Below, piece after piece: positions 46,971-59,372 of a stretch of DNA of 64,000 bases (position 1 is its first letter; every line of letters starts with the position of its first letter). Origin of the DNA: Ovis canadensis (lineage: Eukaryota; Chordata; Mammalia; Artiodactyla; Bovidae); contig NC_091247.1 in assembly GCF_042477335.2 (NCBI RefSeq), positions 65,212,501 through 65,276,500 of the forward strand, in the 5' to 3' direction. The translations under genes and the position numbers were made by a program. The notes beneath the pieces were generated by a model, which was not told the origin of the DNA, did no database searches, and was given only the letters and a program-made list of their open reading frames with translations.

Positions 46971-48553
46971 TACTTTTTTTTAACATTTATACTTGTTTAT
47001 ACAGATTTGACAGACCGATGCATTACAGAAATGATCTTTGGTGTTTTTTCAGTAAAGAAAGAAAAGATTTAATAAGCTTCCTACAAATTTATTTCAAATC
47101 ACCCACAATTCAGTGTAAGCAATTCCTAAAATGTCTTTTGCTTTTGTGCTTACAGACTGGTAACAGCAGTTTCTCAATTATGCAAAAGCTAATATTCAAA
47201 TGGTTTTAAAGTCTATATACATAGTTGCCATAAGACAAATAAATATGATGCATATATATATATACCTTAAAGTCTGTATCACTTTACACATGCAATATCT
47301 AATGTCTCTTCATCTTATTGAATGTATACATTCTATTACACATGCTCTTACATATGTATGAGATATGTTTTCTCTACTTTTCTCATTTAAACAATCTGTA
47401 GGTGTAACACGTAGTGACAAAACAACAAACAGTAGCCATTTTTAATTTTCAGAAGCATAAATTCTAGATGGCAATTGTCACAGGACATGTACCTTTCCAA
47501 GTATACCCCACAGAAAATCTGGAGTCAGATTTCGGTCAGGTAGGAAGAAAAAGAACATTTTATAAAAAGAGTCTTCATTTGTTTGCTCCCTGGACAGTGT
47601 CAAACATAGAAGAATTGCAAATTTAATGGAAGGATTACTCCAGAGGGTCATTGGACTCTATTCTGATTTCAGAGGGGTTTAGAATCTAGTTATCTGCCAA
47701 AAATTCTGAGTCTCTAAAATCCTAATTTTGTATATAATTTCTCCATGTAATTGACAGTTTTGACCCAAGTTGTGTTTGCAATATCTTGGATTCCTAATAA
47801 GTCCCTATCTGACATAAATTCAGAAAATGGACAGCTTGCCCATTGGAGTAGGCGGGTTGTTTTTCCATTAGTTCTCATAGGAAAGGAGAGATATATTGGT
47901 CAAGCAAATCTTTTCCTATTTTCAACTCACACATAATTGAATCCCTTCTTCAACAAATTCATGTTTGAAGATTTAAAGACTCCCCAATTAGAATTTAGAG
48001 GAAGTCTTCAGAGTAAAATAAGCTAGCTCATTCAGAAAACATGCGCTCTGCTAATGTGTTGTGAAGCTGACCTTGAGCCACTTTTTAATAATGAGATTTC
48101 AAGAATCATCTCTTCCTATATACCATACTACCTTTTGTTAGCTGTTTCTGGGCACACCTCCCAGTGGATGTCATAAGTGATAGAATTTCCTGATAGCCTT
48201 GATTTATTGGATTATGCAGAAAATAAGCTGTTAATCAGCCCTCACCATGTATTCTTTTGTCTGTATATCCTCCATGTTACCCTTCCTACCATTTACCATC
48301 TCACTGCTCAAAATCTCTGCCTGTCATGGACAAACAAGATCAGGGAGGAGTAAGATTTAAGTTAGTAGTCACAATGTGAAATTAGTTTGATTAGCAGTGG
48401 ATTGGAGTTGACACTAACCTCTCAAATAAATCATTTTCGATTGTTCATGTTTCATATATTCACATCACTTTTGAACCCAACCACATGGTCAATCTATTGC
48501 TTGTTGAACCACAGTGTATTATTTTTAATGCTTCATACTATTTTATCCTAACC
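46971..48553. other. unique non-coding sequence
   Basis: AT-rich; a short TA run lies near 47255-47263. No gene or repeat recognised. Confidence 0.45.
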
Positions 48554-48769
48554 CAGTGGCTCTCAACTGGGGGCAATTTTACTCCCTAGGGAACATTTGG
48601 TAAGGTCTGGAGACATTTATGGGGAAGGAGAGGTACTTCTATGGACATCTAGTGGGTAAAGAACAGAGATAATGCTAAACATTTACAGAGCACAGGATAA
48701 CCCCCAAAACAAAGAGTTAAATAGTCCCAAATGTCAATAGGGATGAGGCTAAGAAGCCCTACTCTAATC
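48554..48769 (+). mobile_element. MER5A-type hAT DNA transposon (MITE)
   Basis: Opens CAGTGGCTCTCAACTGGGGGC and has 'acatttggtaaggtctggagacattt', 'catctagtgggtaaag' and 'caaatgtcaataggg' in MER5A order. Non-autonomous; no transposase. Confidence 0.8.
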
Positions 48770-48876
48770 CCTGGAAATAAATCTTAACTTTCTTTCTTGA
48801 AGAAATAATGATCAGTCAGCCACAAATTTGGAGGGAGAAACTTTAGAAATCTAGTCCTGACTACATTTTCTTACGT

Positions 48877-49091
48877 TGTGTTCTAAGTCGCTTCAGTTGT
48901 GTTCAACTCTTTACAATCCTATCAACTGTAGCCTACCAGGCTCCTCTGTCTATGGGATTCTCTAGGCAGCTGGAGCGGGTTTACTATGCCCTCCTCCAGG
49001 TGATCTTCCCCACCCAGGGATTGAACCCGCATCCCTTATGTCTCCTGCATTGGCAAGTGGGTTCTTTACCATTAGCACCACCTGGAAAGCC
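48877..49091 (-). mobile_element. Bov-tA SINE
   Basis: Inverted copy from GTGTTCTAAGTCGCTTCAGT to head complement ACCTGGAAAGCCC. Moderately diverged. Confidence 0.88.
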
Positions 49092-50433
49092 CTTTCTTAC
49101 TTTGGGTGACCCAGAGACATTGCCTTATGCACCCACTGATAAAGACTTGAGGGGCTCAGACAACACTGGGTTTAAAATGCTCACACTAAGGAACTGAAGT
49201 GAAGAGAAGCTTCTGTGAAGCTTGCTGTGCGTTTCCTCATGAAAACATTATCAGAAATGCACTGAAGGGAAACATTAAATTCAGTTCTATTCAAGTCAGT
49301 TGAACTAGGAGCTCTGAATTGCTCAGCAGTAGGACAAGGAGGAGCTATGAGTTCCAGGTCATGGTGAAATGGAGCAGAACCTTGTGGCCCTTATACCCAC
49401 CCCCACCACCCCATGTCCTCAGTCTGCCTTTTGTCTGAGGAAAAACTTTAGCCAAAATACAAGTTTAATCAGAGAAGTGAGAAAATGCAGAAATAAAGGA
49501 AAACAGTCAAAAGAGATCAAATAATAATAATTTAGTCATTAAACAAAGTCAAGGATCTTTAGTTCCTTCTCAAAGGCTACAGACAATATCCTGAGCCATA
49601 TTCCTTGAGCTCTTATAGATATTAAAATGCCCACCAGGTAGAAGAAGCTTCCTACAAGATGACAGGACTGGAGCCATGACATAGCAGTCACAATTCTGAG
49701 AGCTGGCCTCAAAGAAATTGAAACAAACTGACCCTGGAGTTGAAGAGTAACTGTACTGAAAACACTCGAGATGACACTGATCAGCCCACCACACTACTGA
49801 TGAAGATTAGTCAGCACTGTCTGTGCCGTTTCTACATGGAGCCCCCTCCCTCCACCTCTCAAATCTCTTGCTCACTGATTGTCAGTTGAGGGGAGTCAGC
49901 CTTTGGACAGGAGTCTACCCCACCCCAAAACCCATTGCTAGCATCCAAAATACAGCTAACTTTCCTTTCCACCAACCGTGCCTCCTTATTGGCTTTTAAG
50001 CAGCAAGCAGCTGGACCCCCACCTTCAGTCACAATGGAGGCAATCGGGTCACTGAGGGCAAATGCAGTAGAGAAAGCACGGTGGACAAAAGGAAAGGAAG
50101 TAGATTTTAGTGCACCTGGGAAAATATAAACATTTACTAACGTGAGCTCTAAATGTTTTCATTCAACAATTGTTTACTGACATCCAGCGGGTATATAGTA
50201 CTATGTAACGTAACAGTTGTCTTAAACCTTCATAGCTCCACCCCAAAAGTACCTTTAGCATATAATCATGCATAATGATATATACACAGTATATGTAAAT
50301 CCACATTTTCAATATTAGAAAAATATAATTTCTCGTCTAAAAATCTAGATATTCTAATATTATCTAATGTTCTCATATTATCAAACATGCTCTTCCTAAC
50401 CCTTGATGCATAAATGTCACTTTGAAGAGTGAC
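49092..50433. other. unique non-coding sequence
   Basis: No gene. A short MIR/L2-like scrap may lie at about 50155-50215. Confidence 0.4.
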
Positions 50434-50556
50434 TTGACGGACGTGAGTCTGATTGAACTCCGGGAGATGGTGATGGACAGGGAGGCCTAGCGTGCTATGA
50501 TTCATGGGGTCGCAGAGTCGGACACGACTGAGCAACTGAACTGAACTGAACTGAAC
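50434..50556 (+). mobile_element. BovB LINE, short 3'-end fragment
   Basis: Contains GACGGACGTGAGTCTGATTG through GACACGACTGAGCAACTGAA and a (CTGAA)n end. Very well preserved, so probably a young insertion. Confidence 0.92.
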
Positions 50557-51889
50557 AGTGCTGCACTAGGAGTCACAAATTCAGTTCTTCGTATGTAGAC
50601 CACCAGTTGGTGGTCTTCGTGAGGTCAGCAGCTACATCTTTTTCCTTTTCCTTTGTGTTACTAGGGCTCACAACAAAACAGGGACTCAATACCTGTTTTA
50701 TTTGATGAATAGAATTTGTCTATAAGGAGTTGATTCAGTTAGATGGAATATGACAGGTGCACCCATAGCTAACTATACTATAAGGTGGAATTTTAACACA
50801 GTAGTGATTAAGAAAAAAGCAGATTTGCTTCTGTCATAGACATTTCCAAGACTTACTCTGAAGCTTGACAGAGACGTGCACAAATTTTCCTTCTATTAAT
50901 ATTTCTAATTCTTAGGTGGTCCTTGGAAGATGATCACAAAATAGTGCTCAATTAAGTTTTATAAGATTTAATTAGCTGATTCCGTATTGCATATAAATCT
51001 AACATTGGACTCCTCTGGACTTCTAGATTCCTCTAGGATCAAGATGAAACCATTCAATTAGGAATCACATATACCCCTCTCTCTCCAAAATGAGTTTAAT
51101 TCTTTATTTAAGTCAAGCAGGATTCTTTGGCTTATCCCTTCTTAAACTAATAAGCTTTTTCAATCAATCTGTAACCATGGTTGACATATCATCAAATACA
51201 TTTATCATGCAAAAATTTTAGCCATTATCATGGCACTTTTAAAGTCATTTGGAAAAACTTGGTATGCTTGGTATGCCATTTGGTATTGTTTTGTTTGTTG
51301 GAGTTTATGAACCAGTGGACTGAACCAAAAGGTGAGTATAGTCTCACTTTGGACAAGCAGGGAATTTTCTGCATATTGAATAAGTCAACACTACCCTACT
51401 TCTGCAACAAATTAATTTTACTGATTTACTCATTAGTTAAACTTGCAAGTGTTTTGTAACATGGAACCTCCTTACTCACCAATAATACTGAAGGGAACCT
51501 GAGTGACTCTTGAATGTAAGTCCTCTATGAAATAAGTTGAAGGAATGACCTCTTACTGATGGAGACTTTAGCTTTCTCTCTTACCTTAGAAGACCAAGCC
51601 TGTTATATGGCACATTGCCTCTTTTCCTTAATATCATTAAACTTGTGTGACATTCACTGCACACTTACTATGTTCAATGAGTTGCAATTTCATAGAATCT
51701 GCCATTCCTGGAGAAAACTGCTTCCCCAAATGGTCTGAACGCACAGATACTGTCCAGTCAGAAAGCCGTCAGATAAAGTCTTTCCTTTGTATAGCTTGCT
51801 GAATGTAACTATTGATGATAGAACTGTGAAACTGTATTACCCCAAATTACTGAGCAATATCTGCTTATTGACTTAATAAACACTAATAT
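50557..51889. other. unique non-coding sequence
   Basis: No gene or confident repeat. Confidence 0.45.
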
Positions 51890-52060
51890 GGATTGAATGT
51901 CTAGCACATAGTACACTGTATATAATAACACACCAAAAATATCCTATTATTATCTCTATCTTAAAGGTAAGGAAATAGGAACGAGAGATTAAATATCTTG
52001 CTACAGTAGGTCACAAGGCATAAGAAGGAGCAGGTACCCTGAGGGGCAGAATCTGCACTT
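51890..52060 (-). mobile_element. MIR-family SINE fragment
   Basis: Decayed minus-strand pattern: 'ttaaaggtaaggaaataggaacgagagattaaatatcttgc', then 'gggcagaatctgcact'. Confidence 0.45.
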
Positions 52061-52689
52061 ATTTAGAGATACATATAATACTAAAGTCATTATTACATGA
52101 AAAACCAGTCCACTTTAAAAACCAATGTACATCTGATGGGGCTTTAGAGTTTGATTGCAGAATTCTCTGAAAGAGGGTTATTTGGGATGTAATTAACATG
52201 ACAAGGGAAAGACAAGTTTAGCAAAAAGCTCACTTTGAGTGGATAAATTTCTCTTTCTCCTCTTCTTCTTCTTCTTTTTTTTTTTTTTTTAACAAGAAAG
52301 CCTTGATAAAAAGCACGTAAAATAACTGCTGACTGAGTGGAGCTCTTGAGCTAAGGGCTTGTGCTATGAAAATTCTACTTTGTCTAGCAAACACTATCAG
52401 ACAGAAACCTTGAAAGAGGAACATTTATTTTTCTCATTTTCTAAAACAACAACAATAACAACAACAAACCCACCAGCTCTGACCCCATGACCTTCCTGAT
52501 AACAGGGAAAGACACACACGGGAAGGAGGAATTCAGAAGCCAGCTTCTACTCTGCCAGTGGGAGCTCTTGTTCCCAGCAGCTGCATTTCAGTAGGGAGGT
52601 GAGTGGATACATGGGCAGGATTAATTGAGAGGCACTTCTGGGTGTAAGCTTCAGAAAAGTAACCCAAATCCTCTGTACACTAATCAATT
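52061..52689. other. unique sequence with pyrimidine tract
   Basis: Pyrimidine tract (CT-rich then T-run) at 52249-52290 and an (AAC)n near 52446-52467. No gene. Confidence 0.45.
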
Positions 52690-52882
52690 ACAAAGTCCTC
52701 CTTGATAATTCAGTTGGTAAAGAATCCACCTGGAATACAGGAGACCCTGGTTTGATTCCTGGGTTGGGAAAATCCCCTGGAGAAGGGAAAGGCTACCCAC
52801 CCCAGTATTCTGGCCTGAAGAATTTCATGGGGGGTCTCAAAGAGTTGGACACGACTGGGCAACTTTTACTTTCACTTTCCCA
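52690..52882 (+). mobile_element. Bov-tA SINE
   Basis: Head AAGTCCTCCTTGATAATTCAG, B-box-like GGTTTGATTCC, tail GGACACGACTGGGCAACTTT. The central tail is shortened near 52830. Confidence 0.88.
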
Positions 52883-52969
52883 CAGTGAAAACAGGGATTT
52901 CATGTCACCATCTCTTCTGTCACAAATAGAACACATGACTATATACTAATCCTCTCATTTTCTAAACAC

Positions 52970-52983
52970 AGCCACATTCAAGA
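52970..52983. repeat. target-site duplication, left copy (Bov-tA)
   Basis: AGCCACATTCAAGA-type sequence repeated at 53192-53205 with one change. Confidence 0.8.
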
Positions 52984-52988
52984 GTGAA

Positions 52989-53191
52989 ACTTGCTGCTCA
53001 GTCATTCTGTTTCTTTGTGACTCCATGTAGTATAGCCCTCAAGGCTCCTCTGTCCGTGGGATTTCCCAGGCAAGAACACTTGAGTGGGTTGCCATTTCCT
53101 TCTCTAGGAGATCTTCCTGACCCAAGGATCAAACCCAGGTATCCTATATTGTAGGCAGATTCTTAACCGTTTGAGCCACCAGGGAAACCCC
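52989..53191 (-). mobile_element. Bov-tA SINE
   Basis: Inverted copy ending GAGCCACCAGGGAAACCC. It lies tail-to-tail with the plus-strand Bov-tA at 52690, about 100 bp away. Confidence 0.92.
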
Positions 53192-53279
53192 AGTCACATT
53201 CAAGAAGAAATCAAATGCAGTGACTGGTATTAACATGATTTGGAGGAAACTGCGATTGCTTCTAAAAGGCTACAGTTGA

Positions 53280-53485
53280 GTGATGGAGACCAAGGGCTCT
53301 GGAGTAGAACAAAACCTTCCTCAAATAGTAACTCAGCAATCTACTGACTGTGTAATATTGGGTCATTATACCTCTCTGAGTGGCTGCTTTTCCTCTTTAA
53401 AATAAATGTAATTCTTACGGGTCCAGATTTGAGAGGATTAAATGAGACAACATGGGAGCACATTGCTTGGCATACAGTGGAGTAT
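53280..53485 (+). mobile_element. MIR SINE
   Basis: Sense order: 'agggctctggagtagaac', 'gactgtgtaatattgggtcattatacctctctgag', 'agaggattaaatgagacaa', 'ttgcttggcatacagt'. Confidence 0.75.
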
Positions 53486-54059
53486 GAAAAAAAAAATGTG
53501 AATTTTATTATTACATTAGTCCAGATCCTCCAAGAAACAGATGCCAAGATGGGATTCAATGTGTAAGAAATTTATTAGAGGAAACATCTGTGAAAGAAAA
53601 TGGAGAGAGAGGCTGGAGAGACAGTGGAGCCTTCAAGACATGATACAGTGACCACGAGTGAAGGAGAGATGCAAGGAGAAGACGACTGACTGAGAGAATC
53701 TCAAGCCGCCATGCATCCATTTCTAAGGAAAGTCTAGTAAGCCATCATGTGGTCCTTGCGCCTAATTTGCCCATCAGAGGATTCTGACTCTACTAGGAAG
53801 GAACCTGCTTCATTAACAGGGTCAGGCTAAGTCAGGCTAGAAGCAGCCTGTGAAAAGCACAGACTGTCACAGACTACACTGGATCACCAGTGTAGCATCT
53901 GAGGTTCTAGATCAGTTATGTTCCTGTCATCAAAGAGGTATGTTCTCATGGTAACCACAAGTATTATTCAGTGCAAATCTTTGGGCAGACCACATGTTAC
54001 TGCTTCAGAAAAAGCAGAGGACGCAAATAAATAAACAAATTGGAACAATGGTACACACA
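53486..54059. other. unidentified sequence, possibly an old LTR
   Basis: 53515-53880 has LTR-like words ('atgtgtaagaaatttattagaggaaac') but I cannot name a family. No gene. Confidence 0.3.
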
Positions 54060-54269
54060 GGGTGCTGTGTTCAGTCACATCCAACTCTTTGCAACCCCCT
54101 GGACAGTCACCCGTCAGGTTCCTCTGTCCATGGGATTTCCCGCCCAGTCCTTGATGGGTTACCATTTCCTCCTCCAGGGGATCTTCCCCACCCAGGGATC
54201 AAAGCTGTGTCTCCTGCATCTCCTGCCTTGGCAGGGAGATTCTTTACCACTGAATCACCACGGAAGCCC
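54060..54269 (-). mobile_element. Bov-tA SINE
   Basis: Inverted copy from GTGCTGTGTTCAGTCACATC to head complement ATCACCACGGAAGCCC, with a small deletion near 54145. Confidence 0.88.
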
Positions 54270-55479
54270 ACATATAGAGTACTATATAATATAAAGCAAT
54301 GACAAAGTCAGGGCACCTTTTAGGTTATGTGTTTATTACAAAGATGGAAAGAAAGTCACAGGAATATAAAGGGATGCCATTACAAATTCTAAGATGATTC
54401 TTACTCTGATTAAAAGCAAGTTATAAAAGCAAACAATTCTTCAAAACTGCTTTTTGTCAATCCCTTCCAGCTTAGAACTGACTTTCACAAACAGCTAGAT
54501 TTCCATAAATCTATTATTATTCATTTTTTCCCTTCTGATTACATGATTATGTAGGTTTCAGCTTGTTTTCTGGTCTTGCACCTCTTTGAGAATCTGAGGA
54601 AAGTGTTCATCTTCTCTAGCACCCCTAAAGTGCACAGACATCCATGCAAAATAAAGGGTACAGTTCCAGAGGGCTTGTGAATCCTCTAAAATCCATCGCT
54701 GCAAGGCTTAACAGGACTTAGTGCCTAAATCTATAAAGGTGTTAACCTATATGCTTGTAAACAATCTTATAATGCTTGGACTAGGTTCTTCTGTGGGTTA
54801 AGACAACCAACCAGATATTTCTATGATGGCATCTTGCTTTTTGAGTTCAACATCTCAGTGCACACTAAGGTGTCACACTAAGGCATCACAACCAAGCCAT
54901 ACTGAACTGGAACACCGTACACGGATATACTGATACATTTCATAAGCAGTGTGCTTGCTTGGGTAAGGAGGTCTTCCTTATCCCTTTGTTTCCCTACACA
55001 AGGTGTCAGTTTGGGATGGAGGTCCACACACTCGAGGACATTCAATTACACTTCAAGATCCTTCATTTTAATATATTCGAATTTAATATTACACTTCAGT
55101 TCTGAGTCTAGCATGATAAACGTCAGTCACCTCACATTTGGCTCTCTCTGCCTTAGTTAAGTGTTTATGTTTTAGACTCCAGCCCCCTTCTCTCCTTAGA
55201 TGTCCATGGTTCCAATTGCTCTCCTGTAGTTCATCAACCTATCACCTTTCTGGGAGGAATTATAAATAAGAGGGACAAATGTATGTGTGTGTTGGAGGGG
55301 GTGAATAAAGGAAGTCGCTTAAGAAAATTCGGCCACTATTAGGAATGTACTTGAGCCTGGATTCTCCGGCAGAAACTGTGTGAAAAACAACATTCATCAC
55401 ATCACTAGTGCTGGACCCACACAATACCTGTGCGCAAGGGGGTGAATTAATTATTTTGCAGGGAGCCAACTATTTTTCT
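54270..55479. other. unique non-coding sequence
   Basis: No gene or confident repeat. Confidence 0.45.
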
Positions 55480-56640
55480 AGCAGTGGATGCCTCCAATTA
55501 CTCAGTCTTCAAAGCGCCTGCCCAGCCTGGCTGCCTTAACTCTTCATTTTCTTTCTTTTGGAGGGATTCAAGCCAACACTTCAACCTGGCAGTCTTTTCA
55601 GTAAAGAACATAGGAAATGACAGAGGTCTGGAAGAATACATTTCCGCCAAAGCTGGTGACCAATTAGTTGCTTGCCACTGACTGTCATTTCCCTGCTATG
55701 AGTGCTATGTTCTTGTAGCTTGGTGATAGACACACTGTTTATTTTCCACTTTACAGTCTTTGCTGATACTCCGAGTCCCACACAGCTGCCTTTAATGCTG
55801 CTCTCCTAGAAAGCTGGTGACAGGGGAAAAGATAAAAGGTATGTGAGAGTGGCTAAATGGCAACCCTGAGCAGAGTTGTCTTGGGTGTACAGCAAAGAGA
55901 ACAGTTATTTCACTCCCTCACCTTTTATTTTAATGCTTCCAAATGAAACTGTGGAAGACACCCAGTCCATGAGGCTAACGCTGAAAGACATAAGCACTGT
56001 GGCTAAAGACTTTGTGAGGGTTATTAAGCTGTTGACAATATGAAAATCAGACACAGTCACCACTGGCTCCATAATTGTCTCCTGTTGACGAGCAACTTTC
56101 CCTCCACACCACCCCCCCCCACCCAACTTTTATGATTCATCATATTTATTTTTCGTTTCCTCAAGCAACATTTTTTATTAGTTGCACACCCACTGCAGAA
56201 ATTTAATTTCTGCAAGAGAACAACAAAGCAGTTGATTATTATTATGGAGAATCTGGTACAACATCCAGTGAAATAAAATCTATAAGGCATTAAAATGACA
56301 GATTAGGCAAGAGCTGTATTCATTTACAAGTGTTAGAACATCATGCTAATGACTCACAAGCACAACATAAAATGAAAATCAACTCTTTCATGCTGCTTTA
56401 CGGAGGAACACTGCAAAGCTCGCAGGAACAGAAGCCAGAGTCGCTGTGAAAGAGGCACTGTCCTTTTGTGGTGCGCTCACGGGTTCATCCTTGACGAAAC
56501 ACAAATAAACACACTCCTCTCATGCACAGCCGGAAGCACTCCATGCTTATCCTTTGGTCAGCCCAAACTAAACACTGCTAATCCCGCTAAGGTTTAAAGC
56601 GTTCATATGCACCTTGTTGCTTTTTCATGGAGAATAACAC
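55480..56640. other. unique sequence, possibly conserved
   Basis: Repeat-free and complex, with a C-run at 56109-56120 and an 'attattattatgg' word near 56235. Parts (56160-56620) resemble conserved non-coding DNA. Low certainty. Confidence 0.25.
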
Positions 56641-57247
56641 TTCACCTATTAGGCAACCTCCACTTTTTATATCCTGCCGGGAGACTGAAGAGAAAGCAGA
56701 GAAAAGGGCTCCTCCTGTGATCAGCAACTCAGTTCTTATTCCACACAATGAAGCCCTCATAATTTATATTTACTTGAATCAGTCAGAGCCTATCAACTCT
56801 TATTTTCTATGTAATATTTATATTGCATGTTGTCGCTCAAGGTAGATAAGAAGCAAATGACAAGGATGTTAGAGAATATGAGGCCAAAACTTCTAAAAAC
56901 TAGAGTAGTTATCCTGATAAGAGCACAGACATGAAAATGTTATAGATAAAATGTCTCAAATAATCTCCAGGGCCACCCTACCGGAGGGGAGAGAGTTCTG
57001 CAAGAGAACAGAACTAATAAATTCTGCTGATAATATTGGCCTGCACCATCCAAAAACAGTTGAGTGAGTTTCAGCTTTCTCTTTACTTCCTGGAAGGGAA
57101 GTATGGAACACATTTCATAGGAAAGTCCATGAAACTATTTAAAATATTAAAAATGTGTTTGGAACCAAAATTTCATATATATAGAAGAATTTATTGTTCT
57201 GACAATACTGAATTTAAAATGGTATGGCTCATACATTCTATAAATAC
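56641..57247. other. unique non-coding sequence
   Basis: Nothing recognised. Confidence 0.45.
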
Positions 57248-57454
57248 ATCAGTTCAGTTCACTTGCTCAGTCATGTCCAGCTCTTTGTGATCCCATGGAC
57301 TGCAACATGCCAGGCTTTCAAATCCATCACCAATTCTCGGAACTTGCTCAAACTCATGTCCATCGAGTGGGTGATGCCATCCAACCATCTCATCCTCTGC
57401 CACCCACTTCTCCTTCTGCCTTCAATCTTTCCCAGCATCAGGGTCTTTTCCAAG
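57248..57454 (-). mobile_element. BovB LINE, 3'-end fragment
   Basis: Inverted terminus CAGTTCAGTTCACTTGCTCA through 'cccagcatcagggtcttttcca'. 5'-truncated. Confidence 0.9.
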
Positions 57455-58305
57455 TCATATGAATACGTATTCTTGAGAATGTACATAATGCACAATGCAT
57501 TTATAAAAATGTATATACATACAATGTGCTTTATTATATATTACTAATTATATGAGAAATAATCCCTATGCCAGAAAAACAAATAGCATGATTTTTATTA
57601 GTGAACTTTTAGAGACTTGTTTCAGGTTGATTGAGTAGTTAATTTTTAGAAGGCAATATCAGACATCAGAGCTTCCTTTCCTTGAACCAGAAATGAAAAT
57701 ATGCAGAAGTCTGATTTCTTGGCTCTATCATGGCTGGCACTGAAATATCAAGGGACTTTAAAATGACTCTGTCAAATAGCTCCTCTTAATACAGCAGACA
57801 GCAGGAGGTTATACAGTAGAGGGCTCTCAATTCACATCAACAAAATCTCCCACACCATTGCCAGCTACACCCATTCCCCTGGTCGTACCCATGAGAAACT
57901 CTGAGGCTCAGGTGTCATCACAACTCGTAGAACACGCGTAATATCACTACCGAGTTTCTTCTGTTCAAGGAAGTATACTGGAATATAAAGTGAACCAGAA
58001 TAGAAATCTGACTTGGTATCATTTATAGAAATACAGAAAGATAAGATATGGGCAGACTTTGCTAATTTAGTTATTAATAAAAAATCCCTCCTGATAAACT
58101 TGGGCCTCAAGGTGGGGGAAGAGTTGACAGGGAGGAAGGAGGATGTGGTTGGTGGCAGGGGACCTCTCTTCCAGTCCTATCCGTGGGTCTTGGGCAGCCC
58201 AGATTCACCTGTAGGAACTGTAAGAGCCTATAAGGAAGGGACTGGGAGAGTTCCAGACTCAGATACCTCACAAGGTATGGTAAGAGTAATAAAGATCATA
58301 TGATG
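57455..58305. other. unique non-coding sequence
   Basis: No gene or repeat recognised. Confidence 0.45.
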
Positions 58306-58592
58306 TGGGACTTCCCTGGTGGTCCAGTGATTGAGAATCACTAATGCAGGGGACACAAGTTCGATCCCTGGTCTGGGAAGATCCCACATGCCATGAAGCG
58401 TCCAAGCCCATGTACCACAACCACTGAGCCCGTGCTCTAGAGTCCATGCTACACAATAAAAGAAACCACCGCAATGAGAAGCCTGCACACTGCAAAAAAG
58501 AGTAGCCCCCTCTACTGTAACTAGAGAAAAACTCACATGTAGCAACAAAGACTCAGTGCAGTCAAAAATAAGTAAATTAATTAATTTTTAAA
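58306..58592 (+). mobile_element. CHR-2-type SINE, full length
   Basis: Head GGGACTTCCCTGGTGGTCCA, B box GTTCGATCCC, body 'gaagatcccacatgccatgaagcg' and 'aaccactgagcccgtgctctag', A-rich end with TTAA units. Confidence 0.88.
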
Positions 58593-59194
58593 AAAACATG
58601 ATATAAGAAGGGTACTATATAAAGGAAGCTGGTATTCCTATCAAATAATGGGCCACATTTTACCATCAAACTCTTTCTCTATGGTTGCTGACTCCAGGAA
58701 CTCTAACAAACCCCCTTCATTTAGAAGAAAAGAATGAAATTGGGACTGTCCTGCACTTATACACAGAGTCCTTGAAGCAAACGATGCAACATAGCCTATG
58801 TGATGAGGCAACGAGTGAACAGGCCAAGAATCACGAAATCACAGATTTTAGAGGCAGAATACAAGTCTGAGAAACACAGGCTACAAGAAATGCCTGCAAA
58901 TGGGAAGAAGCATCAATATGGGAGGTACACACAGATCTCATGTTGCACCTAAAGTTTTAATAAAGAAACCACCATCCCCTGCAATGGGGTAGGAAGGGAA
59001 AAAAAAAAAAAGAAAGAATGTGAAAATACAAATGAGTTCTGGCCCTCTCCCCACTGACTGGCTGCTAATTTCTTGAACTTCACCCAGGCTGTGTGTCCAA
59101 CAGACCACATGGTGATTGCTAAATTGCTCAATGACCACAAGCTACAACCATGGGGAAAATATTCATGAAAATTAACATCCCATTTAATACTTAC
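58593..59194. other. unique non-coding sequence
   Basis: If the exon at 59195-59372 is real, this is its downstream intron on the minus strand. An A-run lies near 58999-59011. Confidence 0.4.
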
Positions 59195-59372
59195 CACATT
59201 TCCAGCCAACGCTTTGTGTACCAGAAAGTCCTCAAACTGGCTCCAAAACTTTTCAATTCCTGACAAATGCACTGGCCCCTCTCCAAGGAGCTGGGCAGCA
59301 ATCTGTGCTTTGTGCTGGTGTGTGGTGGAAGCAGCATTGCTGGTGGGAGAGCCAGTGGGTGGAGGCATTCTT
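59195..59372 (-). CDS. candidate internal exon, unknown protein
   Basis: Read on the minus strand, a pyrimidine-rich stretch ends in TTGAG at 59377-59373. An open frame of about 59 codons follows (RMPPPTGSPTSN..., HQHKAQIAAQLLGEG, GIEKFWSQFEDFLVHK, ALAGNV), then GTAAGT at 59194-59189. The residue mix (S/T/P-rich start, then a helical, charged segment) looks protein-like, and the acceptor, frame and donor agree. Upstream intronic sequence carries an in-frame stop at 59416-59414. Acceptor AG at 59371-59370 is an alternative, giving 175 instead of 178 bases. I do not recognise the family. It could still be a chance frame. Confidence 0.45.
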
